The notes under the pieces are model-generated. The model searched no databases and had not been told where the DNA came from. It worked only from the letters and a program-made list of their open reading frames with translations. A stretch of DNA of 64,000 nt from Dokdonella fugitiva. GTDB taxonomy: Bacteria > Pseudomonadota > Gammaproteobacteria > Xanthomonadales > Rhodanobacteraceae. The stretch is taken from contig NZ_JACGXL010000001.1 in assembly GCF_014138265.1 (NCBI RefSeq), forward strand, positions 1,124,525-1,188,524. Direction: 5' to 3'. Positions 38,809 through 47,888 of this stretch are shown one piece after another. The position numbers were made by a program, and so were the translations under genes. The stretch's first letter is position 1. Each line of letters begins with the position of its first letter.

Positions 38809-40553
38809 GCAACCACCACTTCGCGGAACATGCCCGCTTCCATGTGGTAGAGCAGGTGGCAGTGGTAGGCCCAGCGCCCGATCGCGTCGGCGCTGACGCG
38901 ATAGGCGATCTTCTGCGCAGGCTGCACGACGAGCGTGTGCTTGCGCGCGAGGAATTCGCCGTCGGGCGACTCGAGCTCGCTCCACATGCCGTGCAGGTGG
39001 ATCGGGTGCGCCATCATCGTGTCGTTGACGAGCACGATGCGCACGCGCTCGCCGTGCCGCAGGCGCAGCGGCTCGGCGTCGGAGAACTTCCTGCCGTCGA
39101 AGCTCCACACGTAGCGTTCCATGTGCCCGGTCAGGTGCAGCTCGATCTCGCGGCCGACGTCGGCCGCGATCGGCGCGGTGACCGAACGCAGGTCGGCGTA
39201 GGTGAGCACGCGACGGCCGTTGTCGCGCAGGCCGACGCCGGGGTCGTCGAGGTTCGTGCGCGGCGTGTCCACGCGCATGTCGACGAACGCACCCGACTCT
39301 TCCGGCGCGTGGCGCGACGCGGACGCGGCGCCATGCCCCATCGACGCGTGGTCCATGCCCGCCATCGACGCGCCGCAGCCGCCTTCCATGCCCTTCATGC
39401 CGGGCATGCCGTGGTCCATCGCGCCCATCATGTCGCCCATCGTCAGCAGAACGCGCGCGTCGAGTGCGGGCACTTCGGCGGCCATGCCCGCGCGCGGCGC
39501 GAGCGTGCCGCGCGCGTACCCGGAGCGATCCATTGCTTGCGCGAAGATCGTGTAGGGGGCATCGTCCTTCGGTTCGACCAGCACGTCGCAGGTCTCGGCC
39601 GGTGCGAGGCGGAACTCGTCGACCACGACCGGTTCGACGTCCTGGCCGTCGTGTGCGACCACGCGCAGCTTCAGGCCTGGTATGCGCACGTCGAAGAACG
39701 TCATCGACGCGCCGTTGATGAAGCGCAGGCGCACGCGTTCGCCGCGCTCGAACAGGCCGGTCCAGTTCGACGCGGGTGGCGCACCGTTCATGAGGAACGT
39801 GTAGGCGTGGCCCGACACGTCGGCGAGGTCGCTCGGGTTCATGCGCATCTCGTTCCACATGCGCCGTGCGGCGAGCGCGGCGGACACGCCTTGCATGCTC
39901 GCGTCACGCAGGAAATCGCCCGCGGTCGGCTTGCCGAAGTTGTAGTAGTCGCTGTGTTTCTTCAGCGTCGCGTAGATGCGTTCGGGATCGGTGTCGGTCC
40001 AGTCCGACAGCAGCACGACGTGCTCGCGTTCTGCCGGAAAGCGCTCGCCGCCGCGCGGTTCGACCACGATCGGGCCGTACAGGCCGAGCTGCTCCTGGAA
40101 GCGCGAATGGCTGTGGTACCAGTACGTGCCGGCCTGGTTCACCGTGAAGCGGTAGGTGTAGCTGCCACCGGCCTCGATGCCCATGAACGAGAGGCCGGGC
40201 ACGCCGTCCATGTCGGCCGGCAGCACGATGCCGTGCCAGTGGATCGAGCTGCGCTCGGCGAGTGCGTTGCGCACGCGCAAGGTCACCGTGTCGCCTTCGC
40301 GCCAGCGCAGCAGCGGGGCCGGCAGGCTGCCGTTGACGACGACCGCCCGACGCGCATGGCCGGTGAAGTCGACCGTGGTCGCGCCGATCTCGAGGTCGAA
40401 GCGCGTACCCGACAGCACGCCCTGAGCACTGCGTGCGCGCAGAGGCGCGAAGCCGCACGCGGCAAGCAGGGCGCCACCGGCGACACCCTGGACGAAACGC
40501 CGCCGCGACGGCAGCGCGGGAAGCCGGCTCGTGCCGGCAGGAAGAAATCGCAT
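38805..40553 (-). CDS. copA: Multicopper oxidase CopA, copper resistance
   Basis: A 582-residue periplasmic multicopper oxidase that oxidises Cu(I) or binds copper. It has a twin-arginine signal peptide (SRRRFVQG at 16-23). Copper sites include HWHG (105-108), YHSH (146-149), HPIHLHG (516-522) and HCHLLYHMEAGM (564-575). A Met/His-rich loop (GDMMGAMDHGMPGMKGMEGG, then MAGMDHASMGHG) before the last domain is typical of CopA/PcoA. The start is ATG 40553, 99 bases after the CopL-like gene. Its stop overlaps the copB start. Confidence 0.96.
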   Translation of the reverse strand: MRFLPAGTSRLPALPSRRRFVQGVAGGALLAACGFAPLRARSAQGVLSGTRFDLEIGATTVDFTGHARRAVVVNGSLPAPLLRWREGDTVTLRVRNALAERSSIHWHGIVLPADMDGVPGLSFMGIEAGGSYTYRFTVNQAGTYWYHSHSRFQEQLGLYGPIVVEPRGGERFPAEREHVVLLSDWTDTDPERIYATLKKHSDYYNFGKPTAGDFLRDASMQGVSAALAARRMWNEMRMNPSDLADVSGHAYTFLMNGAPPASNWTGLFERGERVRLRFINGASMTFFDVRIPGLKLRVVAHDGQDVEPVVVDEFRLAPAETCDVLVEPKDDAPYTIFAQAMDRSGYARGTLAPRAGMAAEVPALDARVLLTMGDMMGAMDHGMPGMKGMEGGCGASMAGMDHASMGHGAASASRHAPEESGAFVDMRVDTPRTNLDDPGVGLRDNGRRVLTYADLRSVTAPIAADVGREIELHLTGHMERYVWSFDGRKFSDAEPLRLRHGERVRIVLVNDTMMAHPIHLHGMWSELESPDGEFLARKHTLVVQPAQKIAYRVSADAIGRWAYHCHLLYHMEAGMFREVVVA

Positions 40554-40652
40554 TGCTGGACAATCCCATCGATTCACGCGGTGCATTGCGCTAGAAAAAA
40601 CCACGCGCACGCGAACGGCGACGCCGCCGCGCACGTCCTCTCGTCGACGGGA

Positions 40653-41048
40653 TCAGGCGATCGGCGGTCGCAGTGGCGGCGGATTGACGCGGCCTGGCGC
40701 GCGCGCGCCAGGCAATACCATCGGCGATGCCGACGCGAGCTCGCTGCGCGCGCAGGCGAGCGGCGCGACCGCACCGACCGCGTGAGCGAACGCGCAGGCG
40801 CAGGCGACGCGGCAGCAACCGTCGGACCCGGGGCCGTGCTTGGCGGGCATCGTCGTGCCGTCGTGGCCGCAGCCCTCGCCGGCATGGGTCGACACGGCCG
40901 CCGCCATCGCGGCGTGCAGCGGCGTCGCAGCGGCGAGGTAACCGCCGAGCGCGAGCGAGATCGCGAGCAGGCAGGCGAGCACGCGCACCGCACGCAAGCG
41001 CGCGAGGCGGGACAGGCGAAGCCGGCGGGTGGCGAAAACGTGCGTCAC
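40653..41048 (-). CDS. copL: CopL-like metal-binding regulatory protein
   Basis: A 131-residue small exported protein upstream of copAB, the place of CopL in Xanthomonas copper operons, where it is needed for copper-induced expression. It has a basic N-terminus, a hydrophobic signal segment (VLACLLAISLALGGYLAAAT), then a metal-ligand stretch EGCGHDGTTMPAKHGPGSDG followed by CCRVACACAFAH, and a Pro-rich end PPLRPPIA. A GTG start at 41048 was read since no ATG precedes the signal segment. The assignment rests on position and layout, as CopL sequences vary. Confidence 0.75.
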   Translation of the reverse strand: MTHVFATRRLRLSRLARLRAVRVLACLLAISLALGGYLAAATPLHAAMAAAVSTHAGEGCGHDGTTMPAKHGPGSDGCCRVACACAFAHAVGAVAPLACARSELASASPMVLPGARAPGRVNPPPLRPPIA

Positions 41049-41114
41049 GGGCGAGAATGGTACGCGCCCCCTGCAAGCCCCGCAAAGCCCTCTCCCTGAC
41101 GCCCGGCTCGCACG

Positions 41115-41966
41115 ATGAATTATCGCCACGGGTTCCACGCCGGCAATTTCGCCGACGTGTTCAAGCACGCCGCGCTGATCGGCCTGCTCGACGCGCTGCA
41201 GGCCAAGCCTGCCGCGCTCTGCTATTTCGACACGCACGCGGGTCGCGCGCTGTACGACCTGCACAGCGAACAGGCGCGCAAGACGCAGGAACACGCGGAC
41301 GGCATCCAGCGCGTGCTCGGCGCCACCCGCCTGCCGCGCGCGCTGCAGCGCTACGTCGACCTCGTGCACGCGTTCCAGCCGGCCACCGCCGCCGGCATCG
41401 CGTTCTACCCGGGTTCGCCGCTGATCGCACAGCGACTGCTGCGCGACGACGATCGTGCCATCGTGTGCGAGCTGCACGAGGAGGAAGCCGCCGCCTTGCG
41501 CGAAGCGCTCGCCGGCGACGCGCGGTTCGCGATCCACCAGCGCGACGGCTACGCGGCGACGAAGGCATTGCTGCCGCCGCCGCAGAAACGCGGCCTCGTG
41601 CTCGTCGATCCACCGTTCGAGGCGCAAGGCGCCGAGTTCGAGCGGATCCAGGACGCGCTCGCGCAGGCGTGGACGCGCTGGCCCAACGCGACCTACGCGG
41701 TCTGGTATCCGATCAAGCTGCGCGAGACGATCGTGCCGTTCCACCGTTGGCTGCGCGACGCGGCAGGCCGTGCCGACGTGCTCGTGGGCGAACTGCTGCT
41801 GCATCCGGACAACTCCGGCCTGCGCCTCAACGGCTGCGGTCTCGCGATCGTCAACCCGCCATGGCAGTTCGACCGGGCGCTCGAGGAATGGCTGCCCGTG
41901 GTGCGCGAGCTGCTTGCGCAGAGCCGCTACGGTTCGTCGCGCGTGCAATGGATCAAGCGCGACTGA
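41115..41966 (+). CDS. rlmJ: 23S rRNA (adenine(2030)-N6)-methyltransferase RlmJ
   Basis: A 283-residue Rossmann-fold methyltransferase that modifies A2030 of 23S rRNA. The diagnostic N-terminus MNYRHGFHAGNFADVFKHAA is complete, with YFDTHAGRALYDL for the SAM region and the catalytic DPPF at 165-168 (GLVLVDPPFE). The C-terminal LRLNGCGLAIVNPPWQFD is also standard. The length equals that of the E. coli enzyme within a few residues. It is divergent from copL across 66 bases and followed by a small hairpin. Confidence 0.96.
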   Translation: MNYRHGFHAGNFADVFKHAALIGLLDALQAKPAALCYFDTHAGRALYDLHSEQARKTQEHADGIQRVLGATRLPRALQRYVDLVHAFQPATAAGIAFYPGSPLIAQRLLRDDDRAIVCELHEEEAAALREALAGDARFAIHQRDGYAATKALLPPPQKRGLVLVDPPFEAQGAEFERIQDALAQAWTRWPNATYAVWYPIKLRETIVPFHRWLRDAAGRADVLVGELLLHPDNSGLRLNGCGLAIVNPPWQFDRALEEWLPVVRELLAQSRYGSSRVQWIKRD

Positions 41967-41983
41967 GCGCATACGGGATGCGC
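41967..41983 (+). terminator. Small hairpin directly after rlmJ
   Basis: GCGCAT (41967-41972), then ACGGG, then ATGCGC (41978-41983) form a six-base stem beginning at the base after the stop codon. There is no T-run, so it is at best a weak terminator. Confidence 0.35.
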
Positions 41984-42061
41984 TGTCCCGGAAGTCATGC
42001 CTGACGACGGCATCGCCGGGCGTTACCATCGCCCGCAACGCAAGCGATATCGGCGCACGCC

Positions 42062-42346
42062 ATGGCCACCGCCCGCCCCATCCACGTTCCGACGACCCTG
42101 CTCGCCTCGCCCGTTGCGATCTCGATCGCCGCCTTCGCGTTCCTCGTCGCGTTCCCGCACAACCTCGTCGCATGGAACATCGGCGCCTGGACCGTCGTCG
42201 CCGCGACCGCCCTGCTCGCGCTGCTGCTGCCGTTCGCCGCCTGGTCGCTCGCGAAGGACGCAGCGACGCGTACCTGGCCGCGGATCGTCGCGTTCGCGGC
42301 CGGCGCGCTCTATCTCGTGGTACTCGGGATCGGCGCGATCACCTGA
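42062..42346 (+). CDS. Small integral membrane protein, 94 residues
   Basis: An unassigned protein with three hydrophobic helices: about 13-30 (LLASPVAISIAAFAFLVAF), 38-60 (NIGAWTVVAATALLALLLPF) and 73-93 (IVAFAAGALYLVVLGIGAIT). Between the last two is a short charged loop (SLAKDAATRTWPR). The size and helix count resemble many uncharacterised inner-membrane proteins. It is followed 44 bases later by a secreted YCII protein on the same strand. Confidence 0.6.
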   Translation: MATARPIHVPTTLLASPVAISIAAFAFLVAFPHNLVAWNIGAWTVVAATALLALLLPFAAWSLAKDAATRTWPRIVAFAAGALYLVVLGIGAIT

Positions 42347-42390
42347 TCGTTCGAAGCGTCCGCGGCACGTCGCCGCGCAAGGGAGGTTCC

Positions 42391-42852
42391 ATGCGGAGCA
42401 TCGTCCTGGGCTTGCTGCTGGTGCTGTCGACCACTCCGGTGGACGCCGCGGATGCACCGAAGGCGGCCGAACCCGTCGCCGATCCCACGCTCGCCAAGCA
42501 GCTCGGCGCCGACGAACGCGGCATGCGCCACTACATCCTCGCGATCCTCAAGACCGGCCCCAAGCGCATGCCGGACGGCAAGGCGCGCGACGAGATGTTC
42601 GCGGGGCACTTCGCCAACATCACGCGGCTCGCCGATGCGGGCAAGCTCGCGGTCGCCGGCCCGTTCGGCGACAAGACCGACTGGCGCGGGATGTTCGTGT
42701 TCGCGGTCCAGACACCGGAAGAAGCCGCGGAGCTCGTCGCGACCGATCCGGTGATCGCGAGCGGCGAGATGGTCGCCGAATACCACCGGCTGTATGCGTC
42801 GGCCGCACTGATGTCGGTGTACGCGACGCACCTGAGGATCGCGCCGAAGTAG
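42391..42852 (+). CDS. Exported YCII-related protein
   Basis: A 153-residue protein with a Sec signal peptide (MRSIVLGLLLVLSTTPVDA-AD) followed by a YCII-type ferredoxin-like domain: MRHYILAILKTGPKRMPDGK, MFAGHFANITRLADAGKLAV then AGPFGDKTDWRGMFVFAV, and an end with two strand-helix units. It differs from the cytoplasmic DGPF protein at 22557 and lacks DGPF. Periplasmic YCII proteins are less common and no activity is established. GGGAGG at about 42381-42386 supports the start. Confidence 0.82.
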   Translation: MRSIVLGLLLVLSTTPVDAADAPKAAEPVADPTLAKQLGADERGMRHYILAILKTGPKRMPDGKARDEMFAGHFANITRLADAGKLAVAGPFGDKTDWRGMFVFAVQTPEEAAELVATDPVIASGEMVAEYHRLYASAALMSVYATHLRIAPK

Positions 42853-42856
42853 CGCC

Positions 42857-43258
42857 GTGCGCACCGCGTCCTGCAGCTGCGGCCAGTTGCGCATCGAGGT
42901 CGACGGCGAGCCGCTCGGCATCGGCGTCTGCCATTGCCTCGCCTGCCAGCGCCGCACGGGCAGCGTGTTCGCCGCGCTCGCATCGTTCGCGCCGCCGTAT
43001 CGCGTCCACGGACAGGCGACCGAATACGTGCGCGCCGGCGACCACGGCTCGCGCTTCCGCTTCTGCTTCTGCCCGGTCTGCGGCACGACCGTGTTCCACA
43101 CCGAGGAAGGCTGCGAGGCACGTTCGGTATCCGTCGCGATCGGCGCGTTCGCCGACCCCGCGTTCCCGCCACCACGCGCCTCCGTCTACGACCGTCGTCG
43201 CCACCCCTGGGTGAGCTTGCCACCCGGCGTGGATGCCTTCGACGAGGATCCGCCCTGA
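42857..43258 (+). CDS. GFA/CENP-V family zinc-binding protein
   Basis: A 133-residue protein of the glutathione-dependent formaldehyde-activating (GFA) fold. Zinc ligands are clear: CSCGQLRI (C6, C8), CHCLACQRRTGSVFA (C25, C27, C30) and FCFCPVCGTTVF (C70, C72, C75). Family members range from S-hydroxymethylglutathione synthases to proteins of unknown use, so enzyme activity is not certain. The GTG start is four bases after the stop of the YCII gene, suggesting co-transcription. Confidence 0.9.
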   Translation: MRTASCSCGQLRIEVDGEPLGIGVCHCLACQRRTGSVFAALASFAPPYRVHGQATEYVRAGDHGSRFRFCFCPVCGTTVFHTEEGCEARSVSVAIGAFADPAFPPPRASVYDRRRHPWVSLPPGVDAFDEDPP

Positions 43259-43273
43259 GCCCTGCGGCGCCCG

Positions 43274-45445
43274 TCAGGGCGCCGTGACCTCGAACGTGAC
43301 CGGCACGATCACGCGCGGATGCGCGTTGTCGCCGTTGTCGATGCACAGGTCCGCGCTGTAGGTGCCGGCAGCGAGCGACGTCGCGTCGAACGTGAGCGTG
43401 ACGTCGTTCGCCTCGCCCGGCATCGCGGCGCCGCCGCCGACGTCCCAGTGCAGCCATGGCACCGCGTCGCGCACGTTGCACGGGCCGAGGCTCGCGATCG
43501 CGAATGCGCTGAGGCCGTTCGAGCGCCCGTCCGGGCCGACCACGTCGACCGCGGTCGCGTGCCCGGTCGCGGTGTCGACCGTGTAGATGCTTTCGGCCTG
43601 CTGCGCGGCGTCGCCGGCGAGTAGGTAAAGCGTGCCGGTGGCGTCGTCGAAGTCCATGTCGGCGCCGGCGACCTGGAAGCCGAGCGGTCCGATCACGCTC
43701 GCGTGGGCGCTGTTTCGATCGATCGCGACGAGGCTGCTGCTGACGCCGTCGATCCCATAGAGCAGGCCTTCAGGGCTCACCGCGATCGCCTGCACCTGGG
43801 TGCCGAGTTGCGCATCGTCGATGCCGCCGATCGCGCCGACGATCGTCGATGCGCCCGTCGCGGGATCGATGCGCAGCAGGTGCGAGGTGCGTCGTTCGAA
43901 GCCGCCGAACGAAACGCCCCAGAAGCGGTTGCTGGTCGCGTCGTAATGCATGCCGACCCAGTCCTCCTCGGGCGCGGGCGCGGTCCAGCCGATGTGCACG
44001 AACTGGTCGATGCAGGCGCAATCGGTCGTCTGCACCGCGAGCAGTTCGTCCTGCCAGTGGTCGATCGCGTAGACGGTGCCGAAATCGTTGCCGCCGAAGT
44101 CGGCCGCGGCGATGCGGCGCATGCCGTAGAACACCGGCACGATCGGATCCGGGTGCAGCACGTCGAACGTGACGAGCGGCGGATCGGTCGGCCACTGGTC
44201 GAACGCATAGGCGGGCAAGGTCGCACCGAGCGGTCCCGGTCGAGTCGACGATGCGCGCGCCGGCGCCCCCGTCGCCGCGGCGCCCATGCCCCAGCCGAGC
44301 GGCAGCGTGCCGATGTTGCCGATCGCGAGCATCGCGGTCGTCGTCGCTCCCGCGTTCGCGCTGGCCGAGATCGTCGTGGGCGTGACCTGGATGATCGGCT
44401 TGCCGACCGTGAGTTCGGCGCTCGCCGACGCGGTGTACGCGCTCACCGGGATCGGCGAGTAGCGCACGACGAGTCCGTCCTGCAGGCGCGCAGCGTTGCG
44501 CGAATAGGTCTGCGCGGGCAGCGCGCCGGAGTTGAGTCCGGCGGTCGCCCACAGGCCGTGGTCGTACTGCGCATCGCCGAACGACGTGTCCTCGTACTGG
44601 AAGTCGATCGTGCCGTCGGCCTCGTGCAGCACGAGTTCGAACGTCACGCCGTCGGGCGTCGCCGGGAAGCGCAGGTCGTCCTTCCACTCGACGACGAAGC
44701 GGCGATCGGGCGCGTCGCCGAGCGTCTGCGCGTAGACCGTGCCCGGCGACTGGAAGAACGTGTCCCACCAGGGCAGCAACGCGGGACCAAGCGTCGTCGC
44801 CGGCAGCGGCGACGGCGTGTACGGCAGGTAGCCGGCGTCGACACCGAACAGGATACCGCCGTTGATGCCCACGGTGACGCGATCGGCGGTGATGCCGTAG
44901 TAGGTGAACGGGAAGCCGATCGCCACCGGCGCGGTCGCGTTGCGCGACGGATCGATGTCGAGCGGCGTGCCCGTCGCGGCGATTTCGACGAACGCGTACT
45001 GCGGACCTTGCGCACCATCGTCGAAGCCGTCGCCGAACACGCGATCGGGATCGTTCTGCGCGACGCTGTAGTCGGGCGCGACCGGGAACGCGGTCCACTG
45101 CGTCTGCAGCACGCGTGATTCGAGCGCGGTCGCGATTCGGTTGTAGCGGTACGTGCCACCCGGCGCGATCGCCTGCGGCTCGAGGATCTTGAAGCGACCG
45201 ATGTCGTCCTGCTCGGCGGTCACGAACGCGAGCGTTTCGCCGGTCCCGTTGGTGATCGTGTAGCAATAGTTGACCTCGGTTCCGGTCATCACGCTGAGGC
45301 TCGGCTGGTCGCCGCAGCTGCCCGGCGTGGTGTCGGTCGACAAGGTCAGCGCAAGGTGGAGGCCGGGCGTGCCGGCGACGGCCGGCCCGGCGCACAGCGC
45401 GAGCAGGAACGCGGCGGGGAATCGTAGCGTGCGGAAGGCATTCAT
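43274..45445 (-). CDS. Large secreted protein with beta-rich repeats
   Basis: A 723-residue exported protein of unknown function. The signal peptide ends at PAVA-GTP. Next is a domain with few cysteines, then DRVFGDGFDDG (134-144), then an antifreeze/nidogen-like beta region (GFPFTYYGITADRVTVGING, PWWDTFFQSPGTVYAQTLGD). A propeller-like part follows with repeated FGTVYAIDHW, RFWGVSFGGF, GLLYGIDGVS and GTLYLLAGDA units. It ends in an immunoglobulin-like segment (SLAAGTYSADLCIDNGDNAH) similar to the end of the neighbouring FG-GAP protein. Its start overlaps that gene's stop (ATGA), so they are made together. Confidence 0.8.
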   Translation of the reverse strand: MNAFRTLRFPAAFLLALCAGPAVAGTPGLHLALTLSTDTTPGSCGDQPSLSVMTGTEVNYCYTITNGTGETLAFVTAEQDDIGRFKILEPQAIAPGGTYRYNRIATALESRVLQTQWTAFPVAPDYSVAQNDPDRVFGDGFDDGAQGPQYAFVEIAATGTPLDIDPSRNATAPVAIGFPFTYYGITADRVTVGINGGILFGVDAGYLPYTPSPLPATTLGPALLPWWDTFFQSPGTVYAQTLGDAPDRRFVVEWKDDLRFPATPDGVTFELVLHEADGTIDFQYEDTSFGDAQYDHGLWATAGLNSGALPAQTYSRNAARLQDGLVVRYSPIPVSAYTASASAELTVGKPIIQVTPTTISASANAGATTTAMLAIGNIGTLPLGWGMGAAATGAPARASSTRPGPLGATLPAYAFDQWPTDPPLVTFDVLHPDPIVPVFYGMRRIAAADFGGNDFGTVYAIDHWQDELLAVQTTDCACIDQFVHIGWTAPAPEEDWVGMHYDATSNRFWGVSFGGFERRTSHLLRIDPATGASTIVGAIGGIDDAQLGTQVQAIAVSPEGLLYGIDGVSSSLVAIDRNSAHASVIGPLGFQVAGADMDFDDATGTLYLLAGDAAQQAESIYTVDTATGHATAVDVVGPDGRSNGLSAFAIASLGPCNVRDAVPWLHWDVGGGAAMPGEANDVTLTFDATSLAAGTYSADLCIDNGDNAHPRVIVPVTFEVTAP

Positions 45446-47673
45446 GGCGTCTCGAAACCGTCGGCGAAGATGAGGTCGGGGTTGCCGCCCGTGACGTTCA
45501 GGGTGACCGGCACCGCGACCGTCGCGTGCGAGGCGTCGGAGGTCTGCACGCACAAGGTCGCCGTGTACGTGCCCGCGGCGAGCGCACCCGCGTCGACGCC
45601 GACGCTGACGTCCGCGGTCGTCGCGGCGGCGACGTCGCCGCCGGCCGGCGTCGCCGCGAGCCACGGCACGTCGCCCGCGGCGCTGCAGGCGGCTTCGCTT
45701 TCGCCGATCGCGAACGAGAGCGTGCTGCCGGTTTCGCCGGCGTTGCCGACGTGCAGCGTATCCGATGCGTTGCCGCCCGGCGCGAGCGTGAAGGCGAATT
45801 GCAACGGCGAAACCTGCGCGAGCGCCTGCGGCACGTCGCTGCAGCCGAACGACACGGTGTCGATCCACCAGCCGCTGCGCGACGCACTGACGTCGCTCGC
45901 GATGCGCCAGCGCAGCCGCACCGGCTGGCCGATCGCGGTCGCGGGATAGTTCGCGCGCGTGCTGATCCAGCCGCCGCTGTCGCCGGTCCAGGCGGCGCGC
46001 CCGGCGATCGCGCTGGAGCCGATCATCGTGTCGGCGTAACCGCCTTCGACGAAGCTGCCCCCGGCGTCGACGAAATCGACCCAGGCGCCGCCCGCGATCG
46101 CGATCTCGAGCACGCCGCCGTCGTAGGTCGGCTCGAGGTCGTAGTGCTGGCGGAACGCGAGCATCGCACCGGCCTGCGGCACGAACGTCGGCGCCTCGAG
46201 CATCGTGTCGGACGGCGACGACGGATCCGCGGCGAATGCGGCGTTCGGCGCGGTGTCGGCATCGGCGACGGTCTGCCAGGTGTTCGCGCCCTGCGCGACG
46301 GCGACGCTCCAGCCCGACGGCAAGCCGGGCGCGGCGACGCCGTCGAACGCCTCGACCAGCGGCGTCGTGCACGTGCCTGCGCCGGCATCGAACACGTAGC
46401 CGGCGCCCGGCCAACCGTCGGCGCCGCTCGCGAATTCCGCGCCGATCAGCGCGGTGCTGCCGTCGAGCGCGGCGCCGATGCCGAATTCCGCGCCGTCCGA
46501 CGCGTCGGCGGCGACGAGCTTCGCCTGTTGCGACCAGGCGCCGCCGGATCGCGTGTAGACGTACGCGGCACCCGCGTTCTGCGCGACCGCGAGATCGGAG
46601 AACAGCGAACCGGCGATCGCGACGCCGCCCGACAGCGCGACCGACGTGCCGAACCCGTCGCCGTTGAACGCATCGCCGGCGACGAGCTTGCCCTGCTCGC
46701 TCCAGCTTGCACCGCTACCGACGAACACGTACGCGGCGCCCTGCCCGGCCATGCCGTTCGAGGAGGCGCCGATGATCGCCTGTCCGGCGTCGAGCGCGAC
46801 CGCTCCGCCGAAACCGTCCCACGCTTCGCCGTCGCTCGCGACGAGGCGCGTGCGCTCGCTCCAGCTGCCGCCGTCGCGCGTGTAGACGTACGCGGTGCCT
46901 TGCCCCTGGTTCGCGCCGACCGTCGCCGACACCGCGCCGACGAGCACGCTGTCGCCGCGCACCGATACCGCGCGGCCGAACTGCACCCACGCTGCGCCGT
47001 CGGAAGCGGCGAGTTTCGATTCGAGGTTCCAGCCGCCGTCGAATGCGTAGACGTACGCGGCGCCCTGGCTCGTGTTGCCGTTCACCGTCGCGTTCTGCGC
47101 GCCGACCACGACGGTATCGCCGTCGATCGCGACTGCGTTGCCGTAGCCGTCGAACGCGGCGCCGTCGGTGGCGGCGAGCTTCGCCTGCTGCGTCCACGTC
47201 GTGCCGGAGCGCTCGAATACGTACGCCGCACCCTGCCCGGCGACGCCGCCGATCGCCGCGAAGCGCGCGCCGACGACGATGCGCTCGCCGGAGATCGCGA
47301 GTGCGAAGCCGAACTCGTCGCCGGCGACGCCGTCGTCGGCGACGAGGCGCGCCTGCTGCGTCCACACGCCGCCGTCGCGCACGTAGACGAAGGCGGCGCC
47401 CTGGCCGTCGTTGCCGCCGACATCGGCGCCCGCCGCACCGACCACGGCGGTGTCGCCGTCGAGCGCGACCGCGCGGCCGGCGTAGTCGTTGCTCGCGGCG
47501 ACGTCGGCAAGCAACTTCGCCTGCTGCGTCCAGCCGGCGCCACCAGCGACGACGCCGCCGTGCACGGGATCGGGCGGCGCGGCCGTGGCGATCGAAGCGA
47601 GCAGCGAGGCGATGAACGCGAGTACGAGGACGACGGCGTCGCGACGGGCGCGGCGGATCGGTTGGTGCGGCAT
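45442..47673 (-). CDS. Secreted FG-GAP repeat protein with C-terminal Ig-like domain
   Basis: A 743-residue exported protein. The signal peptide ends near ATA-APPDP. Seven or more FG-GAP/beta-propeller repeats follow, each like W.QQAKL.A.DGA..D.FG.AVA..GD...VGA...(G)QGAAYVY (about residues 45-400). Then comes a jelly-roll 'choice-of-anchor' domain (GWSVAVAQGANTW, LAFRQHYDLEPTYDGGVLEI). An Ig-like domain (ALAAGTYTATLCVQTSDASH) and the end NPDLIFADGFETP complete it. ATG 47673 fits GGAGG five bases away; the preceding ATG is too close. The function is probably adhesion or an extracellular role; this is inferred. Confidence 0.82.
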   Translation of the reverse strand: MPHQPIRRARRDAVVLVLAFIASLLASIATAAPPDPVHGGVVAGGAGWTQQAKLLADVAASNDYAGRAVALDGDTAVVGAAGADVGGNDGQGAAFVYVRDGGVWTQQARLVADDGVAGDEFGFALAISGERIVVGARFAAIGGVAGQGAAYVFERSGTTWTQQAKLAATDGAAFDGYGNAVAIDGDTVVVGAQNATVNGNTSQGAAYVYAFDGGWNLESKLAASDGAAWVQFGRAVSVRGDSVLVGAVSATVGANQGQGTAYVYTRDGGSWSERTRLVASDGEAWDGFGGAVALDAGQAIIGASSNGMAGQGAAYVFVGSGASWSEQGKLVAGDAFNGDGFGTSVALSGGVAIAGSLFSDLAVAQNAGAAYVYTRSGGAWSQQAKLVAADASDGAEFGIGAALDGSTALIGAEFASGADGWPGAGYVFDAGAGTCTTPLVEAFDGVAAPGLPSGWSVAVAQGANTWQTVADADTAPNAAFAADPSSPSDTMLEAPTFVPQAGAMLAFRQHYDLEPTYDGGVLEIAIAGGAWVDFVDAGGSFVEGGYADTMIGSSAIAGRAAWTGDSGGWISTRANYPATAIGQPVRLRWRIASDVSASRSGWWIDTVSFGCSDVPQALAQVSPLQFAFTLAPGGNASDTLHVGNAGETGSTLSFAIGESEAACSAAGDVPWLAATPAGGDVAAATTADVSVGVDAGALAAGTYTATLCVQTSDASHATVAVPVTLNVTGGNPDLIFADGFETP

Positions 47674-47888
47674 CATTCCCTCCGGGATCGACAAAGGAGC
47701 CACCGGCGAGCGTCGGATCGCGACGGGGAGCTCCCGCCGGCAGCAAGGCCGCAACGATCGCGCGCCGCGCGCGGGCGCACACTCGAAAGCCGTTGCATTC
47801 GCATTACGAAAAAATTTGCCCGATGGGACAGCCGCTTGCAGGTGGGCCGCAATGCGAAGCGAACGCCGTGCGTGCGACGGCGCGCGCT